Origin: Argyresthia goedartella
Taxonomy: Eukaryota; Arthropoda; Insecta; Lepidoptera; Argyresthiidae
Reading direction: 5' to 3'
Assembly (NCBI GenBank): GCA_949825045.1
Contig: OX463829.1
Span: 23,220,715 to 23,284,714, forward strand
DNA length: 64,000 nucleotides
Of the stretch, positions 45,110 to 56,660 are shown in pieces (the stretch's first letter is position 1; every line of letters begins with the position of its first letter). The position numbers and the translations under genes were made by a program. The notes beneath the pieces were generated by a model that was not told the DNA's origin, ran no database searches, and was given only the letters and a program-made list of their open reading frames with translations.

Positions 45110-45230
45110 GTATTTTCGTTATTAAATTCTATCGAGAAAATTTCATCCAATCGCGTTTTCCTTCGAGAATCTCAATAAATGAAATCCGTAGATGTATTTA
45201 TAGTGAAGTAATGGGGTTCCCAAACCCCTT
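45110..45230 (-). mobile_element. Family K fragment (minus)
   Basis: Complementary to the family K element: attaaattctatcgagaaaa, then tttcatccaatcgcgttt and ctcaataaatgaaatccgta. It represents only the middle of that element (compare 59300-59405). Confidence 0.6.
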
Positions 45231-45497
45231 TTTAAGGTTCGGTACCCAAAAGGTAAAACGGGACCCTATTACTAAGACTCCGCTGTCCGTCTGTCAGTCT
45301 GTCCGTCTGTCACCAGGCTGTACTTCATGAATCGTGATAGTTAACAGTTTCAACAGAAATTTTCACAGATGATGTTTTTTTTTGTTGCCACTATAACAAA
45401 AAATACTAAAAAACAGAATAAAATAAATACTTAACGGGGCTCCCATACAACAGACATGTCTTTTTGCCGTTTTTATAGATATTGGTATGGAACTCCC
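45231..45497 (+). repeat. Dispersed repeat, family E, 3'-truncated
   Basis: Starts ggttcggtacccaaaaggta, then acgggaccctattact and contains tctgtcaccaggctgtactt and ggggctcccatacaaca. It stops at ggtatggaac without the final gtgcgcgagtc block seen at 35345-35386. Confidence 0.7.
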
Positions 45498-45659
45498 AGT
45501 TTTATTTTTATATCGTCTTAAACTACGCATAAAATTATGTTTTAGCGTAACAACAACAACAAGGCGTCACGTCTTTTCTCATACGGGGTGTCAGAGGCAC
45601 AATCACCACGGATTCGAACCCGGCGAGCGTAATACTACTATACCACGGTGCCCTCTTCC

Positions 45660-45935
45660 CTGAAATTATGTTATTGACCGAGCGAGCGAAGCGTCCAGTT
45701 ACAGGATTGGCCAAAAAAGCATTTGTCCTTCTGTCTGTCTGTCTGTTCTCGCTTACAGGTCGCATTTCTAAACTCTCGTGAAATTTTATGAGCAGCTTCG
45801 ATAATCAGTTTTTTTATTCGTTTTAAAATGGCGGACTTTCAATGTTGTTAATGCGGCTACTTTCATACTCCATGTACGTAAACAGGTGCATACATAAGTT
45901 TGTATGTAGTATAGAAAGAAAATGCAGTGGGGTTA
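45660..45935 (+). repeat. Dispersed repeat, family F
   Basis: Runs from the (ctgt)n tract near 45734-45750 to tgcggctactttcatactcc, then atgtacgtaaacaggtgcat and aagtttgtatgt. The other copy is at 48690-49110, and the last 75 bp occur again at 57000-57075 inside a family E copy. Confidence 0.65.
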
Positions 45936-46052
45936 TTTTATTTATAATAATTCACTTGTTCATCCGATGAACTTTAAGGGGACAGTGTGATGGGGGGTGG
46001 GGGGTTGTAGCGGCTGGTTTCAGTTTTGGATGTTATTTCGTGTATAATGTTT

Positions 46053-46340
46053 GACGACCCGAATGGCCGAGTCGGCAGTGTCGCTGCCTACGAAACGAAG
46101 GGTCCCGGGTTCGAGTCCCGGTGGGGGCAAATATTTGTTTGATGAGAACGGATGTTTGTACCCTAGTCATGGTTGTTTATCCATCTAAGTCTAATAATTA
46201 TCTATATAAGTATGTGTATCGTTGTCTAGTACCCAAGATACAGGGAATCCTGTTTGGGGCTAGATCAATGTGTGTAAATGGTGTCCAAGGTTATTATTAT
46301 TATTATATTATTATTATTATTATTATTATATTATTAAGGT
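46053..46340 (+). mobile_element. tRNA-derived SINE, family A, with an ATT tail
   Basis: Head gacgacccgaatggccgagt, box B ggttcgagtccc, body ggatgtttgtaccctagtca and cgttgtctagtacccaagat. It ends gtccaagg and then (ATT)n microsatellite at 46292-46340, the 3' tail on which SINEs prime. Confidence 0.9.
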
Positions 46341-47264
46341 ATTATTATTATTATTTCGGAAAATGTATACCTTATCAGACTACGCATTGCTCTCCGCCTT
46401 CACGAGACGAACCTGTAGCCACCAGATTTGACCTTCTAGGACCAAGGAGGCTCGAGTAATCGCCAAAACTTTTCCCCCTATTTTGCTTAAAAGTCTGCAT
46501 AGTAATTGGAAAATTGAAGCACCTGAAATTCAATTTAAAATTGGACTTTCTTCGTGCATTTGTTGTGAAAAATAAACTTGTATCGCGTTATAATAAAGCC
46601 TTTTGTCCGTCAGTCGTGACAATATGTTTAAGTATGTAGGTATGTATGTCGAAGGGTAGTCGTATTAAGTAATTAATTCCAGCATCAGCCCGTTCCCACT
46701 GCTTCTCCTCAACAACTGTAACTATAACATAGCCTTCAATCAGGAGGTTAGCCTTTTGGATAAACACCGAGGGCCTTACCATAAAAAAACTGTTTAACAC
46801 TTGTTAAGCGGCTTAAAGACAATTTTCGAAAAATATTTTTTTTATAGTTTTTTGCCCTGGGTGAGGTCACCGGCGACCTACATTGCGTTTAACAAAAACG
46901 TACGTGATTTGATGTTTGTTTTGTGGTTAAACGCTGTTAAATCTTTTGTGTGGTAACACGGCAAGAGTCAGATGAGCCGCAAGCGACCCCAGCGCTGTAC
47001 CGGAAACACCCTTCACTAAAGTTCAACCCCAGAATACCTTCGTTTGTTTGTACCGACCGAGTTATTTTAATATAGTACCTACAGACTCCTTTGAAGTGCG
47101 GTCTTATTTAATAGATAATCGAATGTTTGGCATGTCTACTTGGCAGATTAATTTGGCTACGTTCAAAGGTTTTAGACCAGCTATGCATTTTCAAACTTTT
47201 GGATGAGTATATAATGGCATATATTTAAATGCTAACTTTTAATTATTATTTAATGACCCTCGAT
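46341..47264. other. No gene recognised
   Basis: No domain or repeat copy could be supported in this stretch. Confidence 0.4.
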
Positions 47265-47540
47265 TTTTAGGGTTCCGTAGTGAAACAAGGAACCCTTACC
47301 GTGTTAACACAAAAAATATTAAACTGCGTTTAACCTAAAAACAAACGTCAAATCCCATACGTTTATATTTTTAAACAAGTGTTGAACAGTAGTTTTTTTT
47401 TGTGGTTAGGCCCTTATAGTTTCGTCAAGTCTGTCTGTCCGACCGTCCGTATGTCACAGCAACTTTATTCCAAAGCTATCATGACAACACAGTTGAAACT
47501 TTGTATGTAGATTCTGTGAACCACTTTATAATTTTAAACA
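47265..47540 (+). repeat. Possible diverged copy of a family E-like repeat
   Basis: tagggttccgtagtgaaaca, then ggaaccctta at the start and ctgtctgtccgaccgtccgt in the middle resemble family E ends, but most of the interior differs. The body has acaacacagttgaaactttg. Confidence 0.45.
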
Positions 47541-47921
47541 AAAAATAAAAAAAAAATAAAAATGGAACTGAAACCAAAAAAAAACATTTTTCATCAAACA
47601 GTGTTTATAGATAGGTCTTTTAAAATGACGTTAAGGTTCCCGAAACCATTTTTCCTCAAAGTAAATCGTTAAAGAGTTCCAAAGTGGAAAAAATTGTGCC
47701 CCCCCCCCAATAACTTTTGAATTAAGAGAGTGAAATCTAAAAAACAATATATGTTGTCTATCTTAATAAAAAAAATCAATGAAAATTAGAAAATTGAAAA
47801 GAAAATTAGTTTGAACATAATAAAATAAGCAGTTTTTAAGATATAAAACATTGATTAAAAACAAGATATATATAACTTTGTCATTCATACAAACACTATG
47901 AAAAACAAAGTTATTATTTGC

Positions 47922-48266
47922 GGCTTATGTTTAAGCGATCACCAAAAACGCACCTATTTTACTACCAATAATTCGAAACGACCGCCAGAATTAGTAAGCG
48001 ACCACCAAATTGTGTTTGGATAAATGATCACCAAACTTCTTTTTATGTTTTGTGTACTTAAGTTTATGTTTTAAGTATTTTTTGTAGTTCTTACATGTTC
48101 AACCTAATACGAAAGATAAAGGGGGCTTCGCGAAATCGCCTAAGCTGCCGTAGTATGTTGCCCTGATATTTTCTGCAACTTTTGGTGATCATTTACCTAT
48201 CTTGGGTAGCATTTACCCATTCTGGGTAGGAAAAAATTTTTTGATGGTCATTTAAATTGTTCTCAT
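47922..48266 (+). mobile_element. Core-module element, end type 2, hairpin partly deleted
   Basis: Left end ggcttatgtttaagcgatca, right end gatggtcatttaaattgttc. The core has ttcttacatgttcaacctaa, then agataaagggggcttcgc followed at once by gaaatcgcctaagctgccg, so the loop end and C-run are missing. A gatcacc motif repeats near the left end. Confidence 0.75.
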
Positions 48267-48689
48267 TATTTGCTGGTGAAGAATGATAATGATATTTTGG
48301 CTATTTTCATTAAAACAGATAACAAAAAATATATTTATTATAGTAGTAAGCTATTTATGTACAAGAATGATAAAAAAATCAATATAATTTGGTAAAGTAA
48401 ATATTAATTAGTGTGGTGCAACAAAAGACACGAATTTGAGAAATTCGGTTATATGGATGGACAATTTTAAGTGCAAGTCAGTATTTTAGTTTGACTAAGA
48501 ATATTTTTGTATTGAAAACGGCATTTATGTTCTAAAACCCAGATATTTGTGTTGAACTGTGTAAGAAATATTAGCTTGTTTTGAATGGATTTATGGTTTG
48601 TTGGTGGTGCTCGTTTTGTAAATCAAATAATGTATTTGTAGAGTAGTCAGTTTTATGGTATACGGTAGGTTAATCAGTGAAGATAATTC

Positions 48690-49110
48690 CACCACCGTTT
48701 CAGAATTGAGCAAAAATGCTTTCATAGGTCCGTGTGTGTGACCGGATGTTATCAACTACAGGCCGCATTTCTCAACTGTTTCTCGTGAATTTTTGTGAGC
48801 AGGTTCGAGATATATATATTTTTGTCGATTCATTTATTGGTCTTTTTTCAAAATGGCGGAGATGTGGGGTTTTAAAATTAAAAAAACCGTTACCTACAGT
48901 CCAAACAGCTTGACGGATTTTAACAAATGGGGTCTCGTTGGATTTTTAGAGACCGTCAGAGTAACAGGCTAAATAATTTTATTGAAAGTCAATAGGTTGA
49001 GTTTAAGACCACAAAATGTAGTTTACAAAGTTATTGGTGCGGCTACTTTCATACTCCGTGTACGTAACCAGGCGCATTCATAAGTTTGTATGTATTATTA
49101 AAAGAAATGT
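48690..49110 (+). repeat. Dispersed repeat, family F, longer copy
   Basis: Contains aggccgcatttctcaactgt, tttttgtgagcaggttcgag, caaaatggcgg and ggtgcggctactttcatact, as at 45660-45935, with about 150 extra bases (tttaagaccacaaaatgta). It ends attcataagtttgtatgta. Confidence 0.65.
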
Positions 49111-49751
49111 CACTCGCGAGGTCTACAGTTCACAGAGTTCACTAGTTTAAAATGCTTTATAAAGAGATTTCTATCCAGTATGAGACAGATAACTGAAATA
49201 GATTTGTATCATGTCTGTCTTTGGTATTTAAATCTGAAACCAAAAAATATTGGTGTTTATTTTTCTTGAGTGAAAAGTTTTGTTATTGTCAATTAAACTT
49301 TATCACAGCTTCTCAGGGGGTTGACATCCCCGTTTCGAATTCCAACGTTGAGTCACCACAAGTGATTTGTATTCAACGTTGCACGGGGTTCGTCTGGCCA
49401 GCTTAATTATCTTTCTGAATTTTGAAAAGCCTCCATGTTTCTCAATTAGGGTTACTCCTTGACTTCTTGCTATCTCAGCGTTGACTTAAAGTTAGGTCCT
49501 CTTCAGCATTTGTCTTATTTCAAAGCTAAGCATAAGCTTGGTATTTTTTTCGGCAGTGAACACTCCTTTGTTAAGGCGGACAGGTAGCGCCGACTTCTCG
49601 CACCGACATAACGTAACGTAACCTTTTAAAGATTGTTTTTTTTAGAACAAAACCATTTATTATGTATAAAAAGGATTGTTGGCTAAAGTAAATAGTAAAA
49701 TTGCTTTCTTTTCTCATTATCACAATAAATATGTATTTATATAAATATAAA
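49111..49751. other. No gene recognised
   Basis: No protein domain or repeat copy could be supported. Confidence 0.4.
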
Positions 49752-50200
49752 GTAGCTCCGTGGTCTAATGGGTTTCACGCTTACTTCTCGCACAGGAGAT
49801 GCAGGTTCGATTCCTGACCATGTACCAATGAGATAATTAATTTATCTTCAGTATATTATACAGACGTTCTAACGGTGATGGAAAACATCGTGAGGAAACC
49901 TTCATTTCTCCATAGCTGTGGCGATGGGCTAACCCCCTGGAAATGGGGATCCCACGCAAAATGGAGTACCGGTAAAAGGGGGTTAATGGAGATGAGAGGC
50001 TACTTGAAACTAATACAAAATGCAGAGATTTGGCTTCATTTTCTATTAGGTCCAAATAGCCCCTCAATTCCAATTACCCCCCTTTTACGGTATTGAATAA
50101 CTGGCTCAGATTGGGCACAATCGTGTCTCTGCCACCCCCTATGGGAAAAGCGACGACGTGACGTGACGCTATGTTATGTTATGTTATGTATTTATATCTA
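49752..50200 (+). mobile_element. tRNA-derived SINE, family B (tail type 2), interrupted by a MITE
   Basis: Head tagctccgtggtctaatggg, box B ggttcgattcc, body accaatgagataattaattt and a tail with aacatcgtgaggaaacct and ctggctcagattgggcac, ending in gttatgttatg repeats. A 122-bp element interrupts it at 49969-50090. The copy at 61735 lacks that insert. Confidence 0.88.
49967..50092. mobile_element. Tc1/mariner-type MITE, TA-flanked, in a SINE
   Basis: Between two TA dinucleotides (49967-49968 and 50091-50092) lies a 122-bp element with inverted ends ccggtaaaagggggttaatg and its approximate complement attaccccccttttacgg. The same site in the sister SINE is a single TA (61940-61941, aaaatggactattgaataac), so the insert and its TA duplication can be read directly. 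No transposase is encoded. Confidence 0.88.
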
Positions 50201-53094
50201 AAATATATGCAATTCAGCATTTTTAACTTTGAAAAAAATATATAATATCATGTGCCCTTCGTCATAAGGTAGCTGTGTTGAATTTTGATGAAGTGTCAAA
50301 TGTTATCATAATTTCCTACAAACTATTTATATATTATTTGTCCTGAATATGTCACAGTGAGGCTCCTTCCCTAAACTTTAACTTCGATCTTGAATTGTGT
50401 AAACAAAAGTAAATACAAAAAACTGGTCTTGTGATATGACCTAGGGAGAAAAGTTTAGGATGTCAGATTTATCTTGGCTCCACTACAGTTGACGACGGGT
50501 AAATTTATATGGAAACTGCCAGACGGCTCTCGCTGTCAGCCGCCTAAAAAAATATTTTTTATTTTTTTTTAATTTATTTATTCAAAACAAATTATAAGTA
50601 TTCTGACAGGTTTAAGTGTGACCACTGTTGCTGCAATCCTCGTGAAATCTCGCGCGTGCCCCCTAGCGGAAGTTGATCTAGTGCGTTTCAATCACGCACG
50701 GGCCTTGTTTGCGAAAGTAACAAACACAGGGGGCGCTCCAGGAACGTGACGAGCTCAGATGGCGAGACATTAACAAGCAGCCTGATAGGGACAGGCATGC
50801 TCAAGTGCTGGAGAGCGGAGAGGTAGATACAGGACCAAGAGTGTATCGGCTCTACACGGGCATAGACAAATAAGTAATAAAAGGCTTCTTTACCCCATTG
50901 CTCACAGATAAATCTGTTATCGATAACTGTAAAACTCAAGGGGTTATTTTTAGTCCGTATACCACATGAGCTGATGCCCGCTCAATATGTGGGAGGTCTG
51001 ACTCCTGGGCATGGGTAATTCAATTTTTTCCCCTCCAACAAAAAAAAAAGGCTTCGATACCTATAGTGACATCTAGTCGGCGTACTAGTCACTAAATTCC
51101 AGGTTACGCTTTTTCGTATGTCTATGTCAGTCTATTACTTATTTGTCTATGACATGGGTAAGGGTATGAGCTTGTTTGATGGCACAGAAACCGTCAGCGA
51201 AACGGCTGCCGTATTCGTATTGTATCGTTATATTTAAAAAAACAATACATCCCCGTAGAATTTCTTGGCGCTATCTTCTCTGACGGGCGTATTTCCGAAG
51301 CATCCTGTGCGAGCTTCAGCCATGAGCCATTGAAAGGGAAATTTCCTTTTTCAAACTCGAACCATAATCAGTCACCCATTAGTTTAGTTGATCATATTTG
51401 ATTTATTATCTATTTTTCTCCATGTGTAAGTGTTTAACTTGTACAATCAATTCTATGAGTTTGCATTTGACTTAGACACTCCTTATCAGCATATCAAACT
51501 CGTTTAGTGGAAACCTGTTCGTTTGCAAAGAATTTTGCATCAACTAAGTTAATGAAAGCGATATTGCTGCCTAGACTCCTCTCGCTACACTTCTTTTAAA
51601 CTGCGTAAGAAAGAGCGATCTTTTCTTTTGCACAGTTCTGAGCCAGCAATACATTACCCGAAAATTCCTTCACAAGTAAATTTTATCCAAGATCTCTCAC
51701 AAGAACAGGATACCGCTTTATTATCTCTGGCAACTTTATTAAAAACCACCCCCAAAACAGGATGTTGAGGAAAATTGGAAACTGTGACACGTCAAAAAAC
51801 GAAACGACATAGTGAAGATGGGAGTGTCAAGTGTTCGGCAAAGGTTCGTATATTGAAGCTGCTTCCAATATTGAGTCTTTTTCTAGCTGCCTTTTATTAA
51901 AACTGTTGGAGTCAGCCGCCCAAGTGTTACCAGATCTAACACTTTTTGTATGCAGAGAAGGAATTTTAATAACGGGGGAAGAACTATTAGTTAGAATGCC
52001 CCACACCACAAAATGTTACGCCTCTAGGAATTCTAATGACATACTTTTCTTTGAATATGTACTTTGTGCCTAAAATCGTGTTGCTACTGAATTATTCTCT
52101 CGTATTTATGTATTGTGCTCGAAGGATCTGATGACTAACCAACCGACCCGCACAATTATGAAAACACACGACCTCGACAGTATTCTACAATTGAATAGTT
52201 CATGAAACAAAGTTAAATCGAGGGGGCAAGCGAGAAATCCATTACATCTTATAGTTTGCGCGCTAATAGTTGCTAAATTAGTTTCAGATTACAATCGGTT
52301 GGTATGTAGAAGCTTGTTCACTAATATAGCAGATTACAGTTTAATTTTCAGGATAATTATATTTCTCTTAACATATTTTCGCAAACCTTTACTGTGAACA
52401 TTACCTAAAAACGGCGATTAAATTTTCCCTAGCGTTCGAGGCAATGTTGCTACTGTATAGAGGTAGACCAGTAGGTACATGAATACCCACGTGATATTTA
52501 TTGTTCTCCATTTTTCATATGAAACGGCAGAACAAATTAACATGGCGGTGGGCTTCACGCTAGACTTGTCACTGTTTTTGTAATTTTATTTACTCTACAA
52601 AGGATCCCGCATTCGGTAAAATCTGATACGTTTATGTTGGCGAATGGCAAGAAAACTAACTACATACTAACTTTTGACAGTTCTTAGAGCTTGATGGTGT
52701 TCTGTAGGCGTACAGAGGTGACGCACCCACTGGACTTCCAAGTTGTACTTGACAGTCTGGTCGCTATTTTCGTAGCTTACTAGATGTAGTCATTATTTGT
52801 GTAGGCTCAAAATGTAAGTAAAGTTAGATATATAGATATATATTTGAAAGTAAAATACAATAGATAAATAGTGTAAGTATAGTGTAAGAAGCTAGCAAAA
52901 TTAACTGCAGGGTGATAATGATCTCAAAACTAAAACAATAAATCGTAACTCAATGTACTATCACAGCAAGCAAGTACTGTTGCATTCATGAATTGTGCAA
53001 ACTTTATCATTATTTATATTAAACACGAGGCCTAGGAAGCAAATAAAAAAATGGAGGTGGCACCGCATAATTTTCCAATTATATTCTCCGTCCA
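50201..53094. other. No gene recognised
   Basis: About 2.9 kb without recognisable protein or repeat. Frames at 50688-50939 and 51831-52073 are not convincing. Some GC-richer patches (50630-50830) show no clear structure. Confidence 0.4.
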
Positions 53095-53150
53095 ATTTTC
53101 CGAGTTGTCGCCCGCGGCGCCCGTCGGCCGCAGCCCTTCGTCAATGTTGT
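53095..53150. other. Isolated CpG-rich patch
   Basis: The stretch gttgtcgcccgcggcgcccg and tcggccgcagcccttcg stands out from AT-rich surroundings. It could be part of a 5' exon or promoter of a flanking gene (Fas2 is transcribed toward lower coordinates), or a relic. I found no frame with splice sites that would decide. Confidence 0.3.
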
Positions 53151-53297
53151 AATAGCTGCAGAATAACACGAGTTAGGTAGGACGCCCCGTCCTAACTATA
53201 GCGAGGGATGTGCTCTTAGTGCCATAACTACTCGGTTAGTTCCCAGATTAGGTCAACCTTACCTGTATCATCTCAATCATATGTAACATAGATAAAT

Positions 53298-53595
53298 ACG
53301 AGAATAATTTAAATGAGCACCAAAATATTTTTTCCTACCCAAAATTGGTAAATGATCACCAAAAGTTGCAGAAAATATCAGGGCAAAATACTGTGGTAGC
53401 TTAGACGAATGGTAAAGGGGGTGAGCGAAGCGAAGCAAAAAATACTTAAAAAATAAACTTAAGTACACAAAACATAAAAAGAAGTTTGGTGATAATTTAT
53501 CTAAACATAATTTGGTGATCATTTACCCATTCTGGGTCATTTCGAATTTATTGGTAGTAAAATATGTGCGTTTTGGTAATCGTTTAAACATAAGC
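53298..53595 (-). mobile_element. Core-module element, end type 2 (minus), 3' arm side kept
   Basis: On the minus strand, left end agcttatgtttaaacgatta and right end tggtgctcatttaaattatt. Of the hairpin, one side reads ggtaaagggggtgagcgaag (plus view), then jumps into the aaaaaatacttaaa tail, so the other arm and the adjacent caacctaacac part are deleted. Confidence 0.72.
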
Positions 53596-53779
53596 TGATT
53601 AATGCAAGGGGCTTAAGGAAGAAAGTTTAATAAGCTTTTTTAGAACATTTCTGTAGCTTTGATGTAGTGTTTTTATGTTGTATTTGTTGCAATCATAACT
53701 AGGTACAAGCTGCTACTCTACAATTAAAGTCGGTTTCAAAATGCAGTGTAAAATTGATAATACAAATAAAACAAATATT

Positions 53780-54292
53780 TGTCGGATTAGAGTGGGCTGC
53801 TTTCGGGAAACTAAGTGATATCTTCAAATCCTCACTCCCACAATGCCTGAAGACCAAGGTGTATAACCAATGTGTCACACAAACACGTGGCTCACAAAGC
53901 ATAATGTGCATATTATAAAAGTAGCACAAAGAGCGATGGAGCGTTGGGACGCTCCATCGCTCTTTGTTGGGTATCTCTCTCGTTGACCGCGTGCCAAACG
54001 TCGAAAGTCGACGGAAAACTAAGGTCGCAGACGAGATTGAAGAGGAGATGGGCGGGACACTTGGCTAGACGGGAAGACGGACGGTGGACCAAAGCAGTCA
54101 CAGACTGGTGGCCACGGGGAGCGTCAAGGCCAGTGAGCAGACCACCAGCCCGATGGTCCGAAGATATCATCAAGCCGTCGGGATCCCACTGGGAGCTATT
54201 AGCGCAGGACCGCGGAGATTGGCGCTTTAGAGAAGAGGCCTATGCCCAGCGGTGGCTCGATGTGGGCTGAATATGATGATGATGTTGATGAT
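53780..54292 (+). pseudogene. RTE-clade LINE 3' fragment
   Basis: Reads LEWAAFGKLSDIFKSSLPQC, KTKVYNQCV; then after a disturbed part GISLVDRVPN, KTKVADEIEE; then in another frame RLKRRWAGHLARREDGRW, KPSGSHWELLAQDRGDWR and EEAYAQRWLDVG with a stop. This is the RT C-terminal region of RTE-type elements. It ends in a gatgatgat-type tail (54272-54292). Breaks include a frameshift near 54040 and an inverted duplication at 53926-53967. Confidence 0.85.
53926..53967. repeat. Perfect 19-bp inverted repeat with 4-nt loop inside the LINE fragment
   Basis: acaaagagcgatggagcgt (53926-53944), loop tggg, then its exact complement acgctccatcgctctttgt (53949-53967). The left arm encodes the RTE block AQRAMER; the right arm is not expected in this family. 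It is therefore a fold-back copy of the preceding LINE sequence, not an original part. Confidence 0.9.
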
Positions 54293-54717
54293 TTGTAAAA
54301 AAAGTTAGCGTCTAGTTGTGTTGGCCATGCAGTCTAATACTAGGAAATGACCATCACAACCAGACGAGAACTGTACTACCTACAAATGCTTTCCTAGATG
54401 TTTTAACAGTGTACAGAACTTGTAAACCAGTTTATTAGATATTAGATATTAGAGTCAGTAACAGTCCATACATTACTGTTTTCCTACTAACGCCCCTCTG
54501 CAATGAATCCATTTATTATGTAGACGACTACAGAAGTCAGGTGCATGGCAATCACCCAGTCATAACGTTTTCATACACCGCACTGCATTCGTAAGTGGGA
54601 TTGGGCCTTATATTTTACCAAACGTCTACGTAGTATTTGGACGTACCTACAAGGTATTTTCATTCAGGTCTTTTCACGCCTTCTCCTAAAAAGAACAGGT
54701 TGGTGGAGGCTCACACA
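54293..54717. other. No gene recognised
   Basis: Short spacer between the LINE fragment and a SINE; nothing supported. Confidence 0.4.
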
Positions 54718-54945
54718 TTACATAGACAACCTCTGTGGCGCAGCGGTCGTGGGTCTGCCTACCATGCGAGAGGTCCCGGGTTCGATCCCCGGCTGGGGGT
54801 AAAAAAAACCCAGGTCTTTGATGTTTATATGTGGGTGACGACGCTGTTTCTGGTTCCCACGACACAGGGTATCCTAGTGTGGGGCCAGAAGCAGTTTATG
54901 TGCCTGTATGTAAATGTTATGTTTTATGTTTTGTTTGTAATATCC
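54718..54945 (+). mobile_element. tRNA-derived SINE, family C
   Basis: Head acaacctctgtggcgcagcg, gcctaccatgcgagaggtcc, box B ggttcgatccccggctgg. Body: ccacgacacagggtatccta, gtgtggggccagaagcagtt. It is the best preserved copy of the family. The open frame 54637-55050 is a shadow of it. Confidence 0.88.
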
Positions 54946-54946
54946 C

Positions 54947-55035
54947 CTAATATCTCCACCGAGAGGCACAGGCCTTTATCCGGATACGACTTAGATCGAG
55001 CCATATTCCAGCACGCTGTTGATTGGCAGAAGCTA
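54947..55035 (-). mobile_element. SINE family B tail fragment (minus)
   Basis: aggcacaggcctttatccgg, gagccatattccagcacgct and cagaagctatcgg are complementary to the tail type 1 of family B (compare 13740-13850). It lies between a family C SINE and a core-module MITE. Confidence 0.6.
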
Positions 55036-55039
55036 TCGG

Positions 55040-55300
55040 CTAGTATTTAATCGCACATCAAAAATACTGATTTGCCCAGCAAAAAAGGATTAACAAAAAC
55101 ACTTTTTATCTTTTAAATATTTTATGTGTACTTCAGTTTATGTTTTAAATATTTTTGTTGTTCTTACATGTTCAACCTAACACGAAGGATAAAGGGAGCT
55201 TCGCTTCGCTCACCCCCTTAACCCTTCACCTAGGCTGCTGTAGCATTTTGCCCTGATATTTGCGGTGCAAAGCAGTATTTTTAATATTTCCCTAAGTTAT
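55040..55300 (+). mobile_element. Core-module MITE, end type 3
   Basis: Left ggctagtatttaatcgcaca followed by tcaaaaatactgatttgccc; right aaagcagtatttttaatatt. The core has ttcttacatgttcaacctaa, stem and loop agcttcgcttcgctca and cacctaggctgctgtagcat. Copies of the same type are at 26862 and 33735. Confidence 0.8.
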
Positions 55301-56523
55301 CAAGCTGCCCTTTTAGGGCCTCTGACACAGCTTAACGACCTTTGCCTTCGAGTAGTGACAGCCGGGACCTTTGGCGCGGAAGCTACTGAAACAAATTCCG
55401 CATAGATAAAGGACACCCATCCAGTGCCCGTCTCGGCCAGATTGCCACCCGCACGATAATTTACGCTAGGCCACGGACACGGTCCTGGTAATAGCCAACA
55501 TGAAACGGTTTAATCACTATTTTATTCATCATACACCATATACCCGTACCACGTCCCGTTTATTCGCAATTTTGTTCATCATATACCACCCTTTCAGTAA
55601 AGTATAATTCGCTTTTAGCACCGCATCGTGTGAAGTCGCCCGAAAACTTCCAATTTGTATTAAAACCATTTTCGCGGAATTAATGCAGCATCTTACCTCA
55701 TGCAAATATTCTACCGCCGCTCATTTTCAGATTTCACGGAGTTACCGTAACGTTGGTTATTACATGGTATTAAGCTGAATTATTTTATTTTTTAATGAAA
55801 ATGCATAACATTCTGAAATTTATAGCTTATATCTGAAATGAATTAATCATATTTGTTATATTATTATAAATTCCCATCAATAATACGTAGTAGTAAGTTG
55901 TACAACGTGTTGTCAATCGTATGAAACCTTATTAGCTAGTTTTACTTTTCTATTCATAATTTGGTTAAAACGTCAAATAGAACTAAGAGAATTACATGTC
56001 ACAACACAACGGCAAGAAAAATACAAGTTTTTTACAACAAGATCGGTTTTTATTAATATGACAAAGGGAAACTCAAGCTAGGCTAAGGAAATATATACAA
56101 GCCAAACATAGGTTATTGAAGTAAACATTCAGTGCTTACAATATTTTAAAAACATATGTGTGTAGAGTAAAATGTTTTCGTTCGCAATAGTACAATAAAC
56201 ACTAAAATATGCCTTTACTAATTGTTGTCGTGAAACAAAAAATAAAAACATTATTTACAAGATTATCTTAACTCAATTCAGCTAAGAAATATCATGAATT
56301 TTCGCTATGTCGTCACCTCGATCAATTGACATTGTTTCGTGAAAGGTTCGTGTTTCGTCAAGGTATCATTTGAACACAGATAATAATTTGCTCTAATGAC
56401 GGTAATTATGGACGCTTCTCGGATCATCATTTCATTTTCATTGAGTAGGAAAATTGATGGGCAATGAATCGGCGCGATTGTAATTGTTTGGATGTAATTG
56501 GCGTTGTTTTTTCAGACGTTCAT
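55301..56523. other. No gene recognised
   Basis: AT-rich sequence with GC-richer patches at 55310-55500; no domain or repeat copy was supported. Confidence 0.4.
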
Positions 56524-56655
56524 GGATATACCTGGCGCCACAAGTTAGGAGCGGTGGCCTTGAATGCGCAGTAGTCACTTTTCAATACCTGTACATATGC
56601 GCAGTAATTCCCGCCAACGTCGCCCAGCGCTCTTAATTGGTGGCGCGAGGTATAT
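56524..56655. mobile_element. Short MITE, family G
   Basis: gatatacctggcgccac and gtggcgcgaggtatat are inverted ends, with the interior gaatgcgcagtagtcac and caatacctgtacatatgcgc identical to that at 14080-14110. It is directly followed by a second element (56661). Confidence 0.75.
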
Positions 56656-56660
56656 ACAAG

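Noticed and set aside
46053..46140. Functional tRNA gene (also at 5036-5108, 54722-54800 and 62963-63040)
   Set aside because: Box A and box B are present, but the acceptor stems do not pair and each is followed by a SINE body present in several copies.
50800..50940. Minus frame 50688-50939 as a coding exon
   Set aside because: No domain, no flanking splice sites with open frame.
54637..55050. 137-codon plus-strand open frame
   Set aside because: It is the translation of a family C SINE and the adjacent family B tail.
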